Origin: Branchinecta lynchi | Taxonomy: Eukaryota > Arthropoda > Branchiopoda > Anostraca > Branchinectidae | DNA: 64,000 nt | Assembly (NCBI GenBank): GCA_023053575.1 | Contig: JAKZAP010000010.1 | Coordinates: forward strand, 22,070,628 to 22,134,627 | Reading direction: 5' to 3' | Shown here: positions 1 to 11,200 of the stretch, in pieces | Layout: the number at the start of each line of letters is the position of its first letter | How positions within the stretch are numbered: the stretch's first letter is position 1 | Position numbers and translations under genes: made by a program | Notes under the pieces: model-generated | What the model was told of the DNA's origin: nothing | The model's database searches: none | Seen by the model: the letters and a program-made list of their open reading frames with translations, nothing else

Positions 1-1028
1 CTACTACCGTACTACTACCATACTACTACGCAGGCTACAAATTTTTCATCGGGTGTAGACACTCATATATAAATATGTCAACGTCATGTATAAAAGCAAA
101 CACTAAATAAGATTAAAAATTTTAACGAAAGACGGTATACAAACGTCTTTTCATATCGTACATGGTCACATTTTACGTGTTGGAGTTTTGGGATCACCAC
201 TGAGGCCGCTCTTGTAGGTCGTTCGCGAGCAGTATTGAACGATGGTGGAAGTATATACTTGTGGATAGGGTGCTCAAGCATTTTCTTACCGGAAGCCGTG
301 TACAGTTTCAACCTACGGGACCCAAGGGACTCGAGTTTAAATTTCTTAAGGAGCTCATTGTAGGGGACTGATAAACGAGCTTTTTTCCCAAGAAGTTAAT
401 GGGACATTTCTCGAGGGGGGGGGGCTTTAGGCTCTGCTATTTGACGCCTTCTAGTGAGTTGCTCATCGTTTCTTCTCTGTAGTCACTCGGTCTGTTTTAT
501 TCCATAATGCTTGGTTCATGATTGCCGTAGAAACTTCGAACATAGTAAGATATATTCTGTCGGCTCTAACGAAGATTTATTCGTTGATGTTTCGTCCACA
601 TTTGACTCTTTTCGAGGTCGTTTGCTTTCTTGTGACTGGCGTATCTTCATAACCCTTGATCGGGAATCCAGTCGCTCTGTTTTCGGTACTTAAAATCCTT
701 CATGAAATTGCCGCCCTGGACATGTAGTAGGTACACCGTTAACAAATTCAACCTAGGAGAACCTAACAAGACTGTAGAAAGCTAGTTCATAAAGTTCTTG
801 GCACAGCGTCACAGCCGTGCTTACCTTGTGCCTAATGGGTGACCAATGATTAGAGTCTTTGATTCATGTGGGCCGACACGGTGGGAGACATCATCATTTT
901 TCGATGGGTCGGATGTTTACGAACACACTGTTACCTTTGTTTTCCCCAAAATCCTCACGGTAGCCAATGTTTTCCACACATTACTGGAACGCAATTCACT
1001 CCTGCAAGCAATCCGCCATTGCTAATTA
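1..1028. other. upstream/intron sequence with an edge repeat; no gene seen
   Basis: Positions 1-60 (CTACTAC-rich, then a CGCAGGCTACAAATTTTTC motif) recur inverted at 15182-15225, so they are the end of an interspersed repeat cut by the window edge. A G run lies at about 415-423. I recognise no exon or protein similarity in the rest; the short ORFs look random. Confidence 0.4.
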
Positions 1029-1072
1029 ATAATAATAATAATAATACAAAGCAAGAGAAAAGGCTTTCGCCT

Positions 1073-2497
1073 CTAAATAACTCTAAGAAATTTTGAGTAG
1101 TCGAACTGATCAGAGTTAAAAATCTCATCAACAATGCACTTAAAACTATTGATCGATTCAGCATTAACCGCATCTTCGGTAAGGCTGTTCCAAGGATCAA
1201 CAATTCGGTTGCCAAAACCCCACTTAAAAACGTCCTTGTGGAATCTTGACTTTGTAAGCTTGTACGCATGCCCCCGATGATGACGGTTAATGCTGAATCT
1301 TACTAAATCAGTCACTTCAAAATTGTCATAACTTCCATTGATTAATTTGAATGTTTCAATCAGGTCTCCTCTAAAAAATCTGTATGCAATGGAGGGAAGG
1401 CACAACTTGGCTAATCTCACTTGGTAGGGGAGATCGCGCAGATCTGGTACGAACTTCGTAGCTCTCCGTTGGATTTTTTCATAAGCCTCAATGTCACAAT
1501 TGTAATATGGCCTCACTGTGGTGTGGCCATATTCAATGATCGGGCGAACCATCGACTTGAAAAGAAGTGAGAACAAGCCATCCTGCTTAAAAGTAAAGTT
1601 TCTTCGAATTACACCAAGGATTCTATTACACTTTTTCATGGTAAGGTTGTAATGTTGCGAGAAACGCAGATCCCCATCGATCAGGATCACTAGATCCCGT
1701 TGGGTCATGCATTCGGGTATCGTTTGGCTGTTGAAACTATAGAAAGTTTTAAAGTGAGAGGGTCCCAGGCGAAGATGGTGACTTTTTTCGACGTTGACTT
1801 CCATCAGCCACACTTGCATCCAAAGTTCAATTTTGTGAAGATCATTTTGGAGTATCTGTGAATCTTGGGAACTCCTGATGACTCTGTACATCTTGGTGTC
1901 ATCCGCATACAACACGATATCAGAATCAATGTCGGACACTAAATCATTAATATATATATTGAATAGTAATGGTCCCAATACACTACCCTGGGGCACTCCA
2001 CTTGTTACAGAGACGGAAGAATTACTTAGCTGCCCGTTTACTTTGACTCTCTGTGTCCGTTCGGAGAGGAAGCCGGAAATCCATCTATTCAAGCTCCCAC
2101 GTATGCCTAGCTTATCGAGTTTCACCAAGAGTCTCTTCTGGGGAACTTTGTCGAAGGCTTTTCGAAGGTCAAGGTAAAGGACATCTACTTGGAATCCAGA
2201 GTCGATGTACTTCCTCCACTGTTCGGTTGTCAGTAATAACTGGGATTCGGCGGACCTTCCTTTGATAAATCCAAACTGCTTCTTTGTTATAAGCTTCCTA
2301 TCCAGTAGATGAAAGAGAAGGTGATCAGAGGCGATTCTTTCAAAAATTTTGGATGTTACGCAAGTAAGGCTAATTGGCCGATAGTTGTTTGGATCTTCTT
2401 TCGAAGCACCACCTTTAAATACTGGGGTAACGACAGCTTGCTTCCAGAGCTTTGGCAATTGGCCAGATGACAAGCTCTTCCTAAAAATCACAGTCAA
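1073..2497 (-). CDS. non-LTR retrotransposon reverse transcriptase, 5'-truncated (family NL-A)
   Basis: This is the RT and C-terminal part of a jockey/CR1-type non-LTR element. Motifs in order: VVTPVFKGGASKEDPNNYRP (palm/finger entry), VDVLYLDLRKAFDKVPQ (motif A), SVTSGVPQGSVLGPLLFN (motif B), VLYADDTKMYR (motif C), then RPIIEYGHTTV and the family C-terminus ending KFLRVI. Motif A and C aspartates are present. No ATG is apparent; the frame stays open a little upstream to a TGA inside a duplicated 17-mer near 2525, so the endonuclease and ORF1 are missing. The element's 3' end follows the stop at once: a GGCGAAAGCC hairpin, then an (ATT)n tail at 1029-1046 on the plus strand. Four further 3' fragments of this family lie in the window. 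It is not part of the host gene. Confidence 0.95.
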   Translation of the reverse strand: MTVIFRKSLSSGQLPKLWKQAVVTPVFKGGASKEDPNNYRPISLTCVTSKIFERIASDHLLFHLLDRKLITKKQFGFIKGRSAESQLLLTTEQWRKYIDSGFQVDVLYLDLRKAFDKVPQKRLLVKLDKLGIRGSLNRWISGFLSERTQRVKVNGQLSNSSVSVTSGVPQGSVLGPLLFNIYINDLVSDIDSDIVLYADDTKMYRVIRSSQDSQILQNDLHKIELWMQVWLMEVNVEKSHHLRLGPSHFKTFYSFNSQTIPECMTQRDLVILIDGDLRFSQHYNLTMKKCNRILGVIRRNFTFKQDGLFSLLFKSMVRPIIEYGHTTVRPYYNCDIEAYEKIQRRATKFVPDLRDLPYQVRLAKLCLPSIAYRFFRGDLIETFKLINGSYDNFEVTDLVRFSINRHHRGHAYKLTKSRFHKDVFKWGFGNRIVDPWNSLTEDAVNAESINSFKCIVDEIFNSDQFDYSKFLRVI

Positions 2498-2509
2498 AGG
2501 TTCAGCGAT

Positions 2510-2543
2510 AAGCTCAGCAGTCTGCTGAGCTCAGCAGTCTGCT
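2510..2543. repeat. 17-bp tandem duplication at 5' truncation of NL-A copy
   Basis: AGCTCAGCAGTCTGCTG occurs twice head to tail exactly where similarity to the RT ends. The unit is nearly self-complementary. Such short duplications are common at aborted reverse-transcription junctions. Confidence 0.8.
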
Positions 2544-2544
2544 G

Positions 2545-3117
2545 ATTAACTATTCATTGATCTCCTGGCGGTCGTCAAAAGATTACTAGAGCCTTCGAGA
2601 AGATGGAGTGGTGTGTAAGAGGATTAAAACAAATCATCGGCCAGTTCGACATTTTTTGGTCTCGGAAACTGAATATTATTTAGCTCAATTTCAGAATCAC
2701 AGCATCAAACCCGTAGAAAATCATTATTATATACAAAAATAGACATCTTATTTTGTCGAAGGCTTTCCGTATGTCCAAACCCATAATCCGTATTTGGAGT
2801 TATCTATTTATCTTTTTTTTTCAACAGGAAGCGAAGGTCTCGTACACAATTAAGGATATCAGACGTCTTAGAATGTCTGAAAAGAAGTAGTGCGGATAGT
2901 GTTGCATTTCCTTTCAAAGGGTTTCGTGTGGTTGCTAGTCGACTGCCAGAATGCTAGAAGCTTATTTCGAACCTTCCAAAAAGTTCTTATGTAAAGTGAT
3001 TTTTTGTCTTTCCTTTGTAATAACAATAAAAATAATATTTTTTTTCTTACCCACAAATTCCAGAGGAAAAACAAGTGGAAAACAATAAAGAAAAGAAAGG
3101 AAGAAAATACTAAAATA
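2545..3117. other. no gene recognised
   Basis: AT-rich sequence with a T run near 2813-2822. No exon matching the kinesin tail or stalk and no element ends were recognised. Confidence 0.3.
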
Positions 3118-3318
3118 ACTATACATACAAAAACACTAGCACATAAACACGGGGGTAAGGGGGTGGTGTGGTGGAATCCGAGAGTAGGCTGAACCCGACA
3201 GCCTCCAGTGTAGCATTAGTAATTTCTCCGAAATATCTGGAACACCTAACTTACGAGTAATTACTCTATTACTATACATACAAAAACACTAGCACATAAA
3301 CACGGGGGTAAGGGGGGG
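3118..3318. repeat. direct duplication, 153-bp offset
   Basis: About 48 bp starting ACTATACATACAAAAACACT at 3118 repeats at 3271, each followed by a G-rich tract. The offset is 153 bp. This is a local segmental duplication or a flank duplication around an unrecognised insert. Confidence 0.8.
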
Positions 3319-3335
3319 GGGGTGAAAACCGAGAT

Positions 3336-3682
3336 TTTTTAGAGGAGACCTGATTGAAACATTCAAATTAATCAACTGAAGTTATAAGAATTTTGAAGTG
3401 ACTGATTTAGTAAGATTCAGCATTAACCGTCATCATCGGGGGCACGCGTACAAGCTTACAAAGTCAAGAAGATTCCACAAGGACATATTTAAGTGGGGTT
3501 TTGGCAAATCCTTGGAACAGTCTTACCGAAGATGCGGTTAATGCTGAATCGATCAATAGTGCATTGCATTGCACAAGTGAATTGTTGATGAGATTTTTAA
3601 CTCTGATCAGTTCGACTGCTCAGAATTTCTTAGAGTTATTTAGAGGCGAAAGCCCTTTCTCTTGCTTTGTATTATTATTATT
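3336..3682 (+). mobile_element. NL-A retrotransposon 3' fragment
   Basis: Reads as the plus-strand equivalent of the last ~100 codons of the NL-A RT ([11 protein letters not shown]... through KFL-type end), with frameshifts. It is followed by the GGCGAAAGCC hairpin at about 3645 and a (TTA)n tail at 3671-3681. A short duplication (GCATTGCATTGCAC) marks one rearrangement. It is a dead, 5'-truncated copy. Confidence 0.92.
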
Positions 3683-3689
3683 CCGGTGC

Positions 3690-4320
3690 AAAGGGGTGAG
3701 GTAAAGAAGGAATTCACAGTAACGAAAATAACTTTTTTGGAGAGAAAGAAGGTCTTTCTTTGTAAGAAGAGGATAAAGTCCAGGAACATAGAGAATAGAA
3801 TGGTCGCAAAAGGTTGAAAACAGCCGACCAAGACCTCGTCTATCATACCGCTCACGGTTAGCGACAATTTTTGAGTAACCAAATTGTATTTTTTCCTTTA
3901 CATCAAGGACATTTTGTTGTCGTAGAGACGGTAGAGAATTAGTGATAGTGCTGCCCAGCCACCTAAAAGAAGTAGCACGGAGGATAGTACAATGTTTAAA
4001 CGCAAGTGACGACTGAGAATGCTTTGTTTCCTTCCCAATCGCGAATATTTAGTTCGCTATTATTTGGAGACGCAGCTTTCATTTGGATAGTTCGTGCCCT
4101 TTTTCCTGAAAGCGAAAACCTTTCGCTTTCATCCCCGTAACTTTTATAATGTCAGAATTTTACAGATTCCCTTTTACTTCATTAGCCTACAGGTTAGCTT
4201 TTGAGCATTGAAGCTTTGCTTTTTTGTTATTCTAAAAAAAGATAGTGTCTCGTCCCAGTCGGATGTGCAGAAACCCAAAAATCCGGGATCCCAGTTCCAA
4301 CCTAGCATTCTAAAAACTCC
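3690..4320. other. no gene recognised
   Basis: No supported coding sequence. A stretch near 3965-4022 loosely resembles 2878-2955 (AAAAGAAGTAG...), suggesting another old interspersed repeat. Confidence 0.25.
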
Positions 4321-4321
4321 A

Positions 4322-4860
4322 AGATCAATCAATCAATCAAACAATTTTATTTCAACCCTAATAGCACTAGGCTAACACGGGCGGGAATTGGAAAAACAGA
4401 CACTCACTAACAAACAAATAAAACGCAAACTAACCAACAATAAATAAGAATCGAACACAAATCAAGTACAGTTGAAATGTTTAGTCAAATACGGAACAAA
4501 TGAATTTAGGTATCTTTCTGAAGATTTCGTTGGCGGGAAAACAAGCTTGGGTATTCGGGTCGTTCTTGCTTCGCGTGTTAGGTCCATGGGAGGGTGTAAC
4601 GAAGCCCGGAAGGATGGTCCTGTGATGTCGAGAATTTAAAATTTGGTGGCCAAAACGCATGAGAAGATTATGTCTTCTTTCAGACAGTTTTTCGATGTAG
4701 AGGATGTTGAGGCTTTCGTAGTAGGATGTGTAATTATGGTCAAGTATTATTCTGCAGGCTCTCTTCTTCAGTCGTTTGATTTTGTCATCCTGAGCTTTAC
4801 TTAATCCGGGATGCCAAATTTAGCAGCCGTACTCTAAAATGGGCCTGATATAATTTTCAT
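4322..4860 (-). mobile_element. non-LTR retrotransposon 3' end with RT C-terminal remains
   Basis: On the minus strand the sequence reads ENYIRPILEYGC (stop) IWHPGLSKAQDDKIKRLKKR, then ACRIILDHN and SERRHNLLMRFGHQILNS, the typical C-terminus of a CR1-like RT. An in-frame stop replaces the expected codon after EYGC, so it is a pseudogene. The 3' end has a CCTA...TAGG hairpin about 20 bp before a (GATT)n tail, seen as (AATC)n at 4322-4340. Confidence 0.9.
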
Positions 4861-5660
4861 AAAGTGTCAGTACTTCGTCCTGTCAGTAGTAGCATCCAAC
4901 AAAAAGCAGAAGGTTTCGGACTCAATATCAACGCCAGTAAAACTAAAGGCATGGCAACTAGCGATTCACCCATGACCATAAAATGTGGCGACAACGATGT
5001 GGAACAAGTGGTTGATTTCAAATATCTTGGCAGCACCATCGAGAACACAGGATCTACAGCCAAAAGTCACCGCCCGAATTGGACAGGCTAACAGCACCTT
5101 CAACAGGCTCAAAAAGTCTGGAGGTCGAGTACTTTCTCCCTCCGGCTTAAGCTCGGTCTATTTAACAGTAACCCCCTGCCCGTCCTTCTCTATGCATCTG
5201 AAACATGGCATCTCAACCAAGACCAAGAGAGGAGAATTCAATCGTTTGAAAACAATTGCCTCCGGAGACTTCTTGGCATCCACTGGACCGAGAAGGTAAC
5301 GAACGAGCACATAAGAACCATCACAGGTCAACCGTCCCTCATTGAGACCATACGAAGGCGTAGATGGAATTACCTCGGAAATGTGCTGCGCATGGACGAT
5401 TCCAGAATCCCCAAGTCCACGTTTTTCTGGCTAGCCGAAGGCACCCGCCGCAGAGGAAGACCCCGAAACACTCTCCGTCGTACCTACAACAACGACATGC
5501 GTCAATTTCATGCCTCAATACAGCCGGAGTGGGAAGACATCGTCGCAGCCGCAAGTTTCAGAGACGACTGGAGACTCTTCTTGGACGCCCTGGGCGCCTC
5601 TGGAGGCACAGGAGGATCTAAGGTTAAGGTAAGGTCAGTAGTTCATGGCATGGAATCCAA
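4861..5660 (+). pseudogene. RTE-like retrotransposon RT C-terminus, frameshifted
   Basis: Plus-strand frames join to GFGLNINASKTKGMATSDSP, VDFKYLGSTIENTG, ARIGQANSTFNRLKK, LLYASETWHL, LRRLLGIHWTEKVTNEHIRT, RRRRWNYLGNVLRMDDSRIP and RGRPRNTLRRTY, the hallmark C-terminal series of RTE-clade elements. At least three frameshifts interrupt it. It abuts the minus-strand RT fragment at 4860 with no spacer. The end is a short GTTAAGGTAAGGTCAG tail near 5625. Confidence 0.93.
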
Positions 5661-5799
5661 AACCGTTTCAGGTATGAAAATGAACGAAGGGTAGCACAGC
5701 TATTTTTCACTATTTTTCCTACTTGAGTTTTCCGTTGGAGGTATCATCCAGAATGATGCCAAGAATTCTTGCAGAATTTTCAGTTTTCATTGACGATTC

Positions 5800-6620
5800 C
5801 GAATCGGCTGTTTGTAATACTTGTTTAGTGAAGTTAATCCTCATGCCGTGATTTTGGAATTGCTGACTTCTAGTTTGACATCCGAGCATTGCTCATGCAG
5901 ATAGGCGATCATGTCATGGAGCATGCGATCTTCATTTCGCTGAATCTCACGCAGAAGAGGAAGTGTGAGGTCATCAGCAGACTTCAGGTGGTTTCCTATG
6001 TTCATCATGTTTTTTTTTACTACCATCAGAAACGCCAAGGACCCGAGACGAGTCCCTCGCGGTGTCCACAAGTTATCCCAACAGGCGGTGAAATGTGTTC
6101 ATTTTTGAGCTGTACACAGTGTGATCTGTCGGTCAGAAAACTAGCGATCATCCAAACAAGGAAATTACCTGCGCCCATGTCTATAGCAGCAATTACGACT
6201 TTTCCAAGATCGAGGTAGTCAAACGCTTTAATGAGGTGGGTGATCGGGAGGTCTACGTAAGAGTTTACCTTTTCAAGATACTTAAGGACTTCGTCAAGCA
6301 GGAGCGCGAGATAATGGGCCAAGATCGAGGTAGTCAAACGCTTTAATGAGGTTGGTGATCGGGAGGTCTACGTAAGAGTTTACCTTTTCAAGATACTTAA
6401 GGACTTCGTCAAGCAGGAGCGCGAGATAATGTATTGTGCTGTGGCCAGGCCTAAAGCCAAATTGTCGAATGTCTAGAGAGTCTTCTATGTCACTGTACAA
6501 CCAGCGAAATAGGGAATCTTCAAAGACTTTTGAAAAAAATCATTGTTTTAGAGATTGGTCTCAGATCTGTAAGGCCAGTAGGGTTCGACATTTTCCGATA
6601 GATCCGGGATGCAGGTTGGT
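5800..6620 (-). pseudogene. jockey-like RT fragment containing an internal tandem duplication
   Basis: Minus-strand frames give QFGFRPGHSTIHYLALLLDE, VDLPITNLIKAFDYLDLG (motif A region), then FLTDRSHCVQLKNEHISPPV and further downstream sequence with frameshifts. The order matches an RT finger/palm region. The block containing motif A occurs twice because of a 115-bp tandem duplication. Not functional. Confidence 0.85.
6204..6433. repeat. 115-bp tandem duplication inside RT fragment
   Basis: Two head-to-tail copies (6204-6318 and 6319-6433) differ at very few positions, so the duplication is recent relative to decay of the surrounding RT. Confidence 0.92.
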
Positions 6621-6624
6621 TAGC

Positions 6625-8121
6625 TAGGTTTCTCCCGTAGGATTTGGTGATTTCCTTGAAAATGTTTTGTGTTTTTCAGATTATGTAGAAATCTGTCTCC
6701 AAAACTTTTCGATAGAAAATGATTAATAGCCACTTATTTGTCGCCGAAAATGCAGAACTAGTTGGTTGTTGACCAACTAGGGACTTCCCAGCAGTCGAAT
6801 GCTAACCTTCCGTGACTCTGATATCCCAAACGTCGGATCCTTGTTTCCCCTTCTTGTACATACAGCTGCTTCCTCGTCTACTCCTTCTTTTCAAAGTATA
6901 AGCTTTCCATTGGATACGACTCCAGGCTTAGAAATAAAACTTAGTCTCTTCTCGTTTCCAGTGATTTGTTGTCAACGTCTCTCCGTTCTGTAGAAATGGC
7001 TCAACTGCCTTTCAACGATGTCATTTCAGCCAGGTCCTTTATTATTTTAGCTCCCTAGTATAACTTTAATGTCGCGGTTCTCTTTGAGGAATAGGGGGAT
7101 TTATGATAGAATGTGGGATTTATTTAATATACTGGATGCCGAATGCACGGAAAGTTCTGTTGACCTCGAGGGTGTCGTAAAATGTCTGTTTTTACCAAGG
7201 AGATATTGGATTGAGCACAGCAGACGAACTACAGTGACTCAGTGAGCACTGGTCAGATGGGTCAGTGGGATCCGTTTAGCTTGCCTGATATAATTTATTA
7301 AATTCGTTTAATTCCATGATATCTTTTAACAAAAATAGTACATGGTCGACTTAGTCATACATAATCACATATATGTTACAATTTTAAATTTTCAAATTCA
7401 ATCCGATAACAAACATAATTACAGAACATGTCAGTTAAAAATCCAGAATAACAAACTTACGAGCGCCGTAAGTTTGTGCTGTTAATTGGACGGTGCGCAC
7501 TTGCAGTCCATGAGTTTTAGCTCAGAATTTGAAACAGAGGCGCCATTCAGTAAATCTTGGGGGGGGGGGGGGGGTCGAGGGTACGAAGATTAATTTCGAG
7601 CCCTGTTCCCAGGTTTGCTGCTCAGACTCAAAATTTAACATCAGTGTTTTTTTTTTGTTTTGCCTTTTGAGACATATTTAATGCCAGAATATAGCACAGG
7701 GATAGAAGATTTCGAATCCCTACGAAATCAAGCCCCCGCCCCCCCCCCCAAAAAAAAAAAATAATTGCCCCTCGGTTCGGAAAGAGCTTATGATATGGGG
7801 ATAAAGAGTCTTAATTGACTTACCACTTTTGTTAATAATGAATAAATAAATTTGATCGATACGATATCAACCGACTGGATCGTGGTCCGCGTTCGCTGGA
7901 AGCTGTCGTCGCAACGCTGAAAGAGGATTATTGATGAAGCCCTTTTTCAGCATAAAAATATATAAAATGAAACCCTGACTAATTAAACGTTAACGATGAC
8001 ACCTTAACGTGTGTCGTGCAAAGCGGCTGTTAAGTTGTTTATGCTCAAATGTACGGTGCTTAGGAGTTTGTACCCGCTATACTGATCCACTCATCACTAA
8101 TTGGGATCTGTTTTCTTTTAG
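6625..8121. other. intronic/upstream, no exon recognised; homopolymer runs
   Basis: No kinesin exon was recognised upstream of 8122 in this stretch. It holds a G run at 7558-7574, C and A runs around 7733-7762 and AT-rich sequence. The 64-codon ORF at 6799 has no recognisable features. Confidence 0.4.
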
Positions 8122-8236
8122 ACATACGAAGCGCGGATTGACGCTTTGCAGAAGCAAGTTGAAGAACAAAGTATGACGATGTCCTTGTACAGCTCCTGCA
8201 CTCCAGACGATTTGGGCATGGATGACGATATTTTTG
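8122..8236 (+). CDS. unc-104: unc-104 exon (first in window): end of stalk coiled coil
   Basis: Residues 1-38 of the joined product, beginning [20 protein letters not shown]. The first part is a heptad-like helix, the end of a kinesin-3 stalk coiled coil, followed by an acidic linker ([10 protein letters not shown]). The acceptor is a T-rich tract ending in AG at 8120-8121 and the donor is GTAAGT at 8237. The exon starts in phase 0 and ends after one base of a codon (G), which the next exon completes to Val. No upstream exon was recognised in the first 8.1 kb, so the preceding intron is at least that long. Confidence 0.95.
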
Positions 8237-11200
8237 GTAAGTATTTGACATGTGCTTGGCTTAATAAGACCTTGAGCTTACTCAAGTGCCATATAGCGAT
8301 TGTAATTTCTGTCCGTCAGTCGGTCTGTCGGTCTGTCAGTCTGTCGGTCCCGGTTTTGCTAGTTCGGGCACTTCCAGATAAGCTAGGACAATGAAACTTG
8401 GCAGGCATATCAGGAACTGGACCAGATTAAATTATAAATTTTCGCTTCCTCGATCCGACCATCTGGAGGGGAGTGGAGGGAGGGGGAATCCGGAAAAAAT
8501 AGGAAAAATGAAATATTTTTAGCTTACGAACGGGTGATCGGATCTTAATGAAACTTGATATATGGAAGGACTTCGTGTCTCAGACCCTCCATTTTAAATC
8601 CAGACCGGATCCGGTGACACTGGGGGGAGTTGGAGGGGGAAACCGGAAATCTTGGAAAACACTTAGAGTGAAGGAATCCGGATGAAACTTGGAGGAAAGA
8701 ACAAGCAGAAGTCCTAGATACGTGATGGATATAACCGGAACGGATCCGCTCACTTTGGGGGAGTTGGGGGGGGGGGAGAAGTCCGAATTTTTAGTGATCC
8801 CACGAGTTTGGTGCTTCCTGATGTGCTGGGACGCTGAAAATTGGCAGGCACGTCAGGGACCCGACCAGATTAAATGGGAAATAGTCATTTCCCCGATCCG
8901 ACCATCTGGGAGGGGGAGTGGAGGGAGGGGGAAGCCAAAATGTGTGGTATTTTTATCTTGCGAATGAGTCATCGGATCTTGATGAAATTTTATATTTAGG
9001 ATGATCTCGTGTCTCAGACGTCCCACTATAAATCCGGACCGGATCCGATGACACTGGGGGGAGTTGGAGGAGGGAACCGGAAATCTTGAGAAACGCTTAG
9101 AGTGGAGGGATCGGGATGAAACTTGGTGGGAAGAACAAGCACAAGTCCTAGATACGTCATTGATATAAGCGGACCAGATCCGGGCACTCTGGGGGAGTGG
9201 GGGGGGGGGGGGTCCGGATTTCTAGCGATCCCGCGAGTTCGGCATACTTCCTTATGTGCTAGGGCGATGAAACTTGGCAGGTATGTCAGGGACCCGAACA
9301 GGTTCACTTGAGAACAGCCGTTTCTCCAATCCGACCATACTGGGGGGAGTGGATGGATGGGGAGTCCGGAATCTAGTGGCGTCTATAACTTTTGAACGGT
9401 TGATCGGATCTTGATGAAATTTTATATTTAGGATGACCTCGTGTTTCAGACGTCCCACTATAAATCCGGACCGGATCCGATGACACTGGGGGGAGTTGGA
9501 GGAGGGAACCGGAAATCTTGAGAAACGCTTAGAGTGGAGGGATCGGGATGAAACTTGGTGGAAGAACAAGCACAAGTCCTAGATACGTCATTGATATAAG
9601 CGGACCAGATCCGGGCACTCTGGGGGAGTTGGGGGGGGGGGTCCGGATTTCTAGCGATCCCGCGAGTTCGGCATACTTCCTGATGTGCTAGGGCGATGAA
9701 ACTTGGCAGGTATGTCAGGGACCCGAACAGGTTCACTTGAGAACAGCCGTTTCCCCGATCCGACCATAGTGGGGGGAGTGGATGGATGGGGAGTCCGGAA
9801 TCTAGTGGTGTGTATAACTTTTGAACGGGTGATCGGATCTTGATGAAATTTTATATTTAGGATTACCTCGTGTTTCAGACGTCCCACCATAAATCCGGAC
9901 CGGATCCGATGACACTGGGGGGAGTTGGAGGAGGGAACCGGAAATCTTGAGAAACGCTTAGAGTGGAGGGATCGGGATGAAACTTGGTGGAAGAACAAGC
10001 ACAAGAGATACGTCATTGATATAAGCGGACCAGATCCGGGCACTCTGGGGTGCACTCTGGGCACTCTGGGGGAGTTGGGGGGTCCGGATTTCTAGCGATC
10101 CCGCGAGTTCGGCATACTTCCTGATGTGCTAGGGCGATGAAACTTGGCAGGTATGTCAGGGACCCGAACAGGTTCACTTGAGAACAGCCGTTTCCCTGAT
10201 CCGACCATAGTGGGGGGAGTGGATGGATGGGGAGTCCGGAATCTAGTGGCGTGTATAACTTTTGAACTGGTGATCGGATTTGAATGAAACTTGTATGGTG
10301 GAAAGAGCTATCGCCTCGGATGATCATTGTTAAGTCCGGGTCGGGTCGGGTTATACCTGTGGGGCTGGGGGGGGACCCGAAAACTCAAGAAACGCTTAAA
10401 GCAGAGGGATTGGGACGGAATTTAATGGAGAGAACAAGCATTAGGCCTAGATCCGAATTTGACGGAGCCAGATGGTTTCGGGGCTCTGTGGGGGGGGGGG
10501 GTAGAGTGGGTTTCCTGGAATACCGGTAGTCGGGGGTTAGAATAGTTCCAGAAGTACTAAGACAATGAAACTTTGCAGGCGTATTAGCGACCCGACTTAA
10601 TTGACTTATTTATTTAAACTAGGATACGACCAACTAGGGTCAAACAAATGGGTGATAAGAATCGATGGCCTCGACATGTAAAAGATGCGTTCGAACAAAT
10701 GCGACCACGGTTGGGGGAATTGGGGGGGGGGGGGACTTTTGACATGCACAAAAACCAAACGAATGGCCCGAATGAGATGCAAGTTCGACAGTGCCGAGTT
10801 TATGCGGCCTAGATTTGTTCTTTGGCGTCCGGGCTGGATGCGGCCAAGGTAGGGGGGGGGGGGGGGGGGTACTGGAAACTTGCAGATAGGCTATGCTCCA
10901 ATTTCAGTGAAACTTGATGGACAGGAAGAGGGAATTAGGAGATATGACGTTTATGTTTTCAAGTCCTGTTCGGCCACAGTGGCGGGAATTGGAGGGAGAT
11001 TGCCGGAAACTTTGAGGCTCGCATAGGAGTCAAACGAGTGCATCAGTTTAAATGAAACATAGAACTTAGAGAGAGCATATACCCTAGATGACATATTTTG
11101 GGCAAGGATCCGGATCCGACAACGTTGGTGGGGGGAGGAGGTACCAGAATTTTCCAAAAATGCTCAGACTCGACCGAAACTTTAGCGGTGGTATAAAAGA

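Noticed and set aside
511..693. 60-codon ORF near the window start
   Set aside because: Length expected by chance; no motif, and no splice signals fitting the kinesin frame.
8310..8352. Direct-repeat run GTCNGTCNGTC as a CRISPR-like array
   Set aside because: Contiguous short microsatellite without spacers, in eukaryotic intron DNA.
9026..10327. Overlapping 93-137-codon minus-strand ORFs across the G-rich array
   Set aside because: They repeat with the array period, start inside units and shift frame between units; they reflect low stop density in C-rich repeats, not genes.
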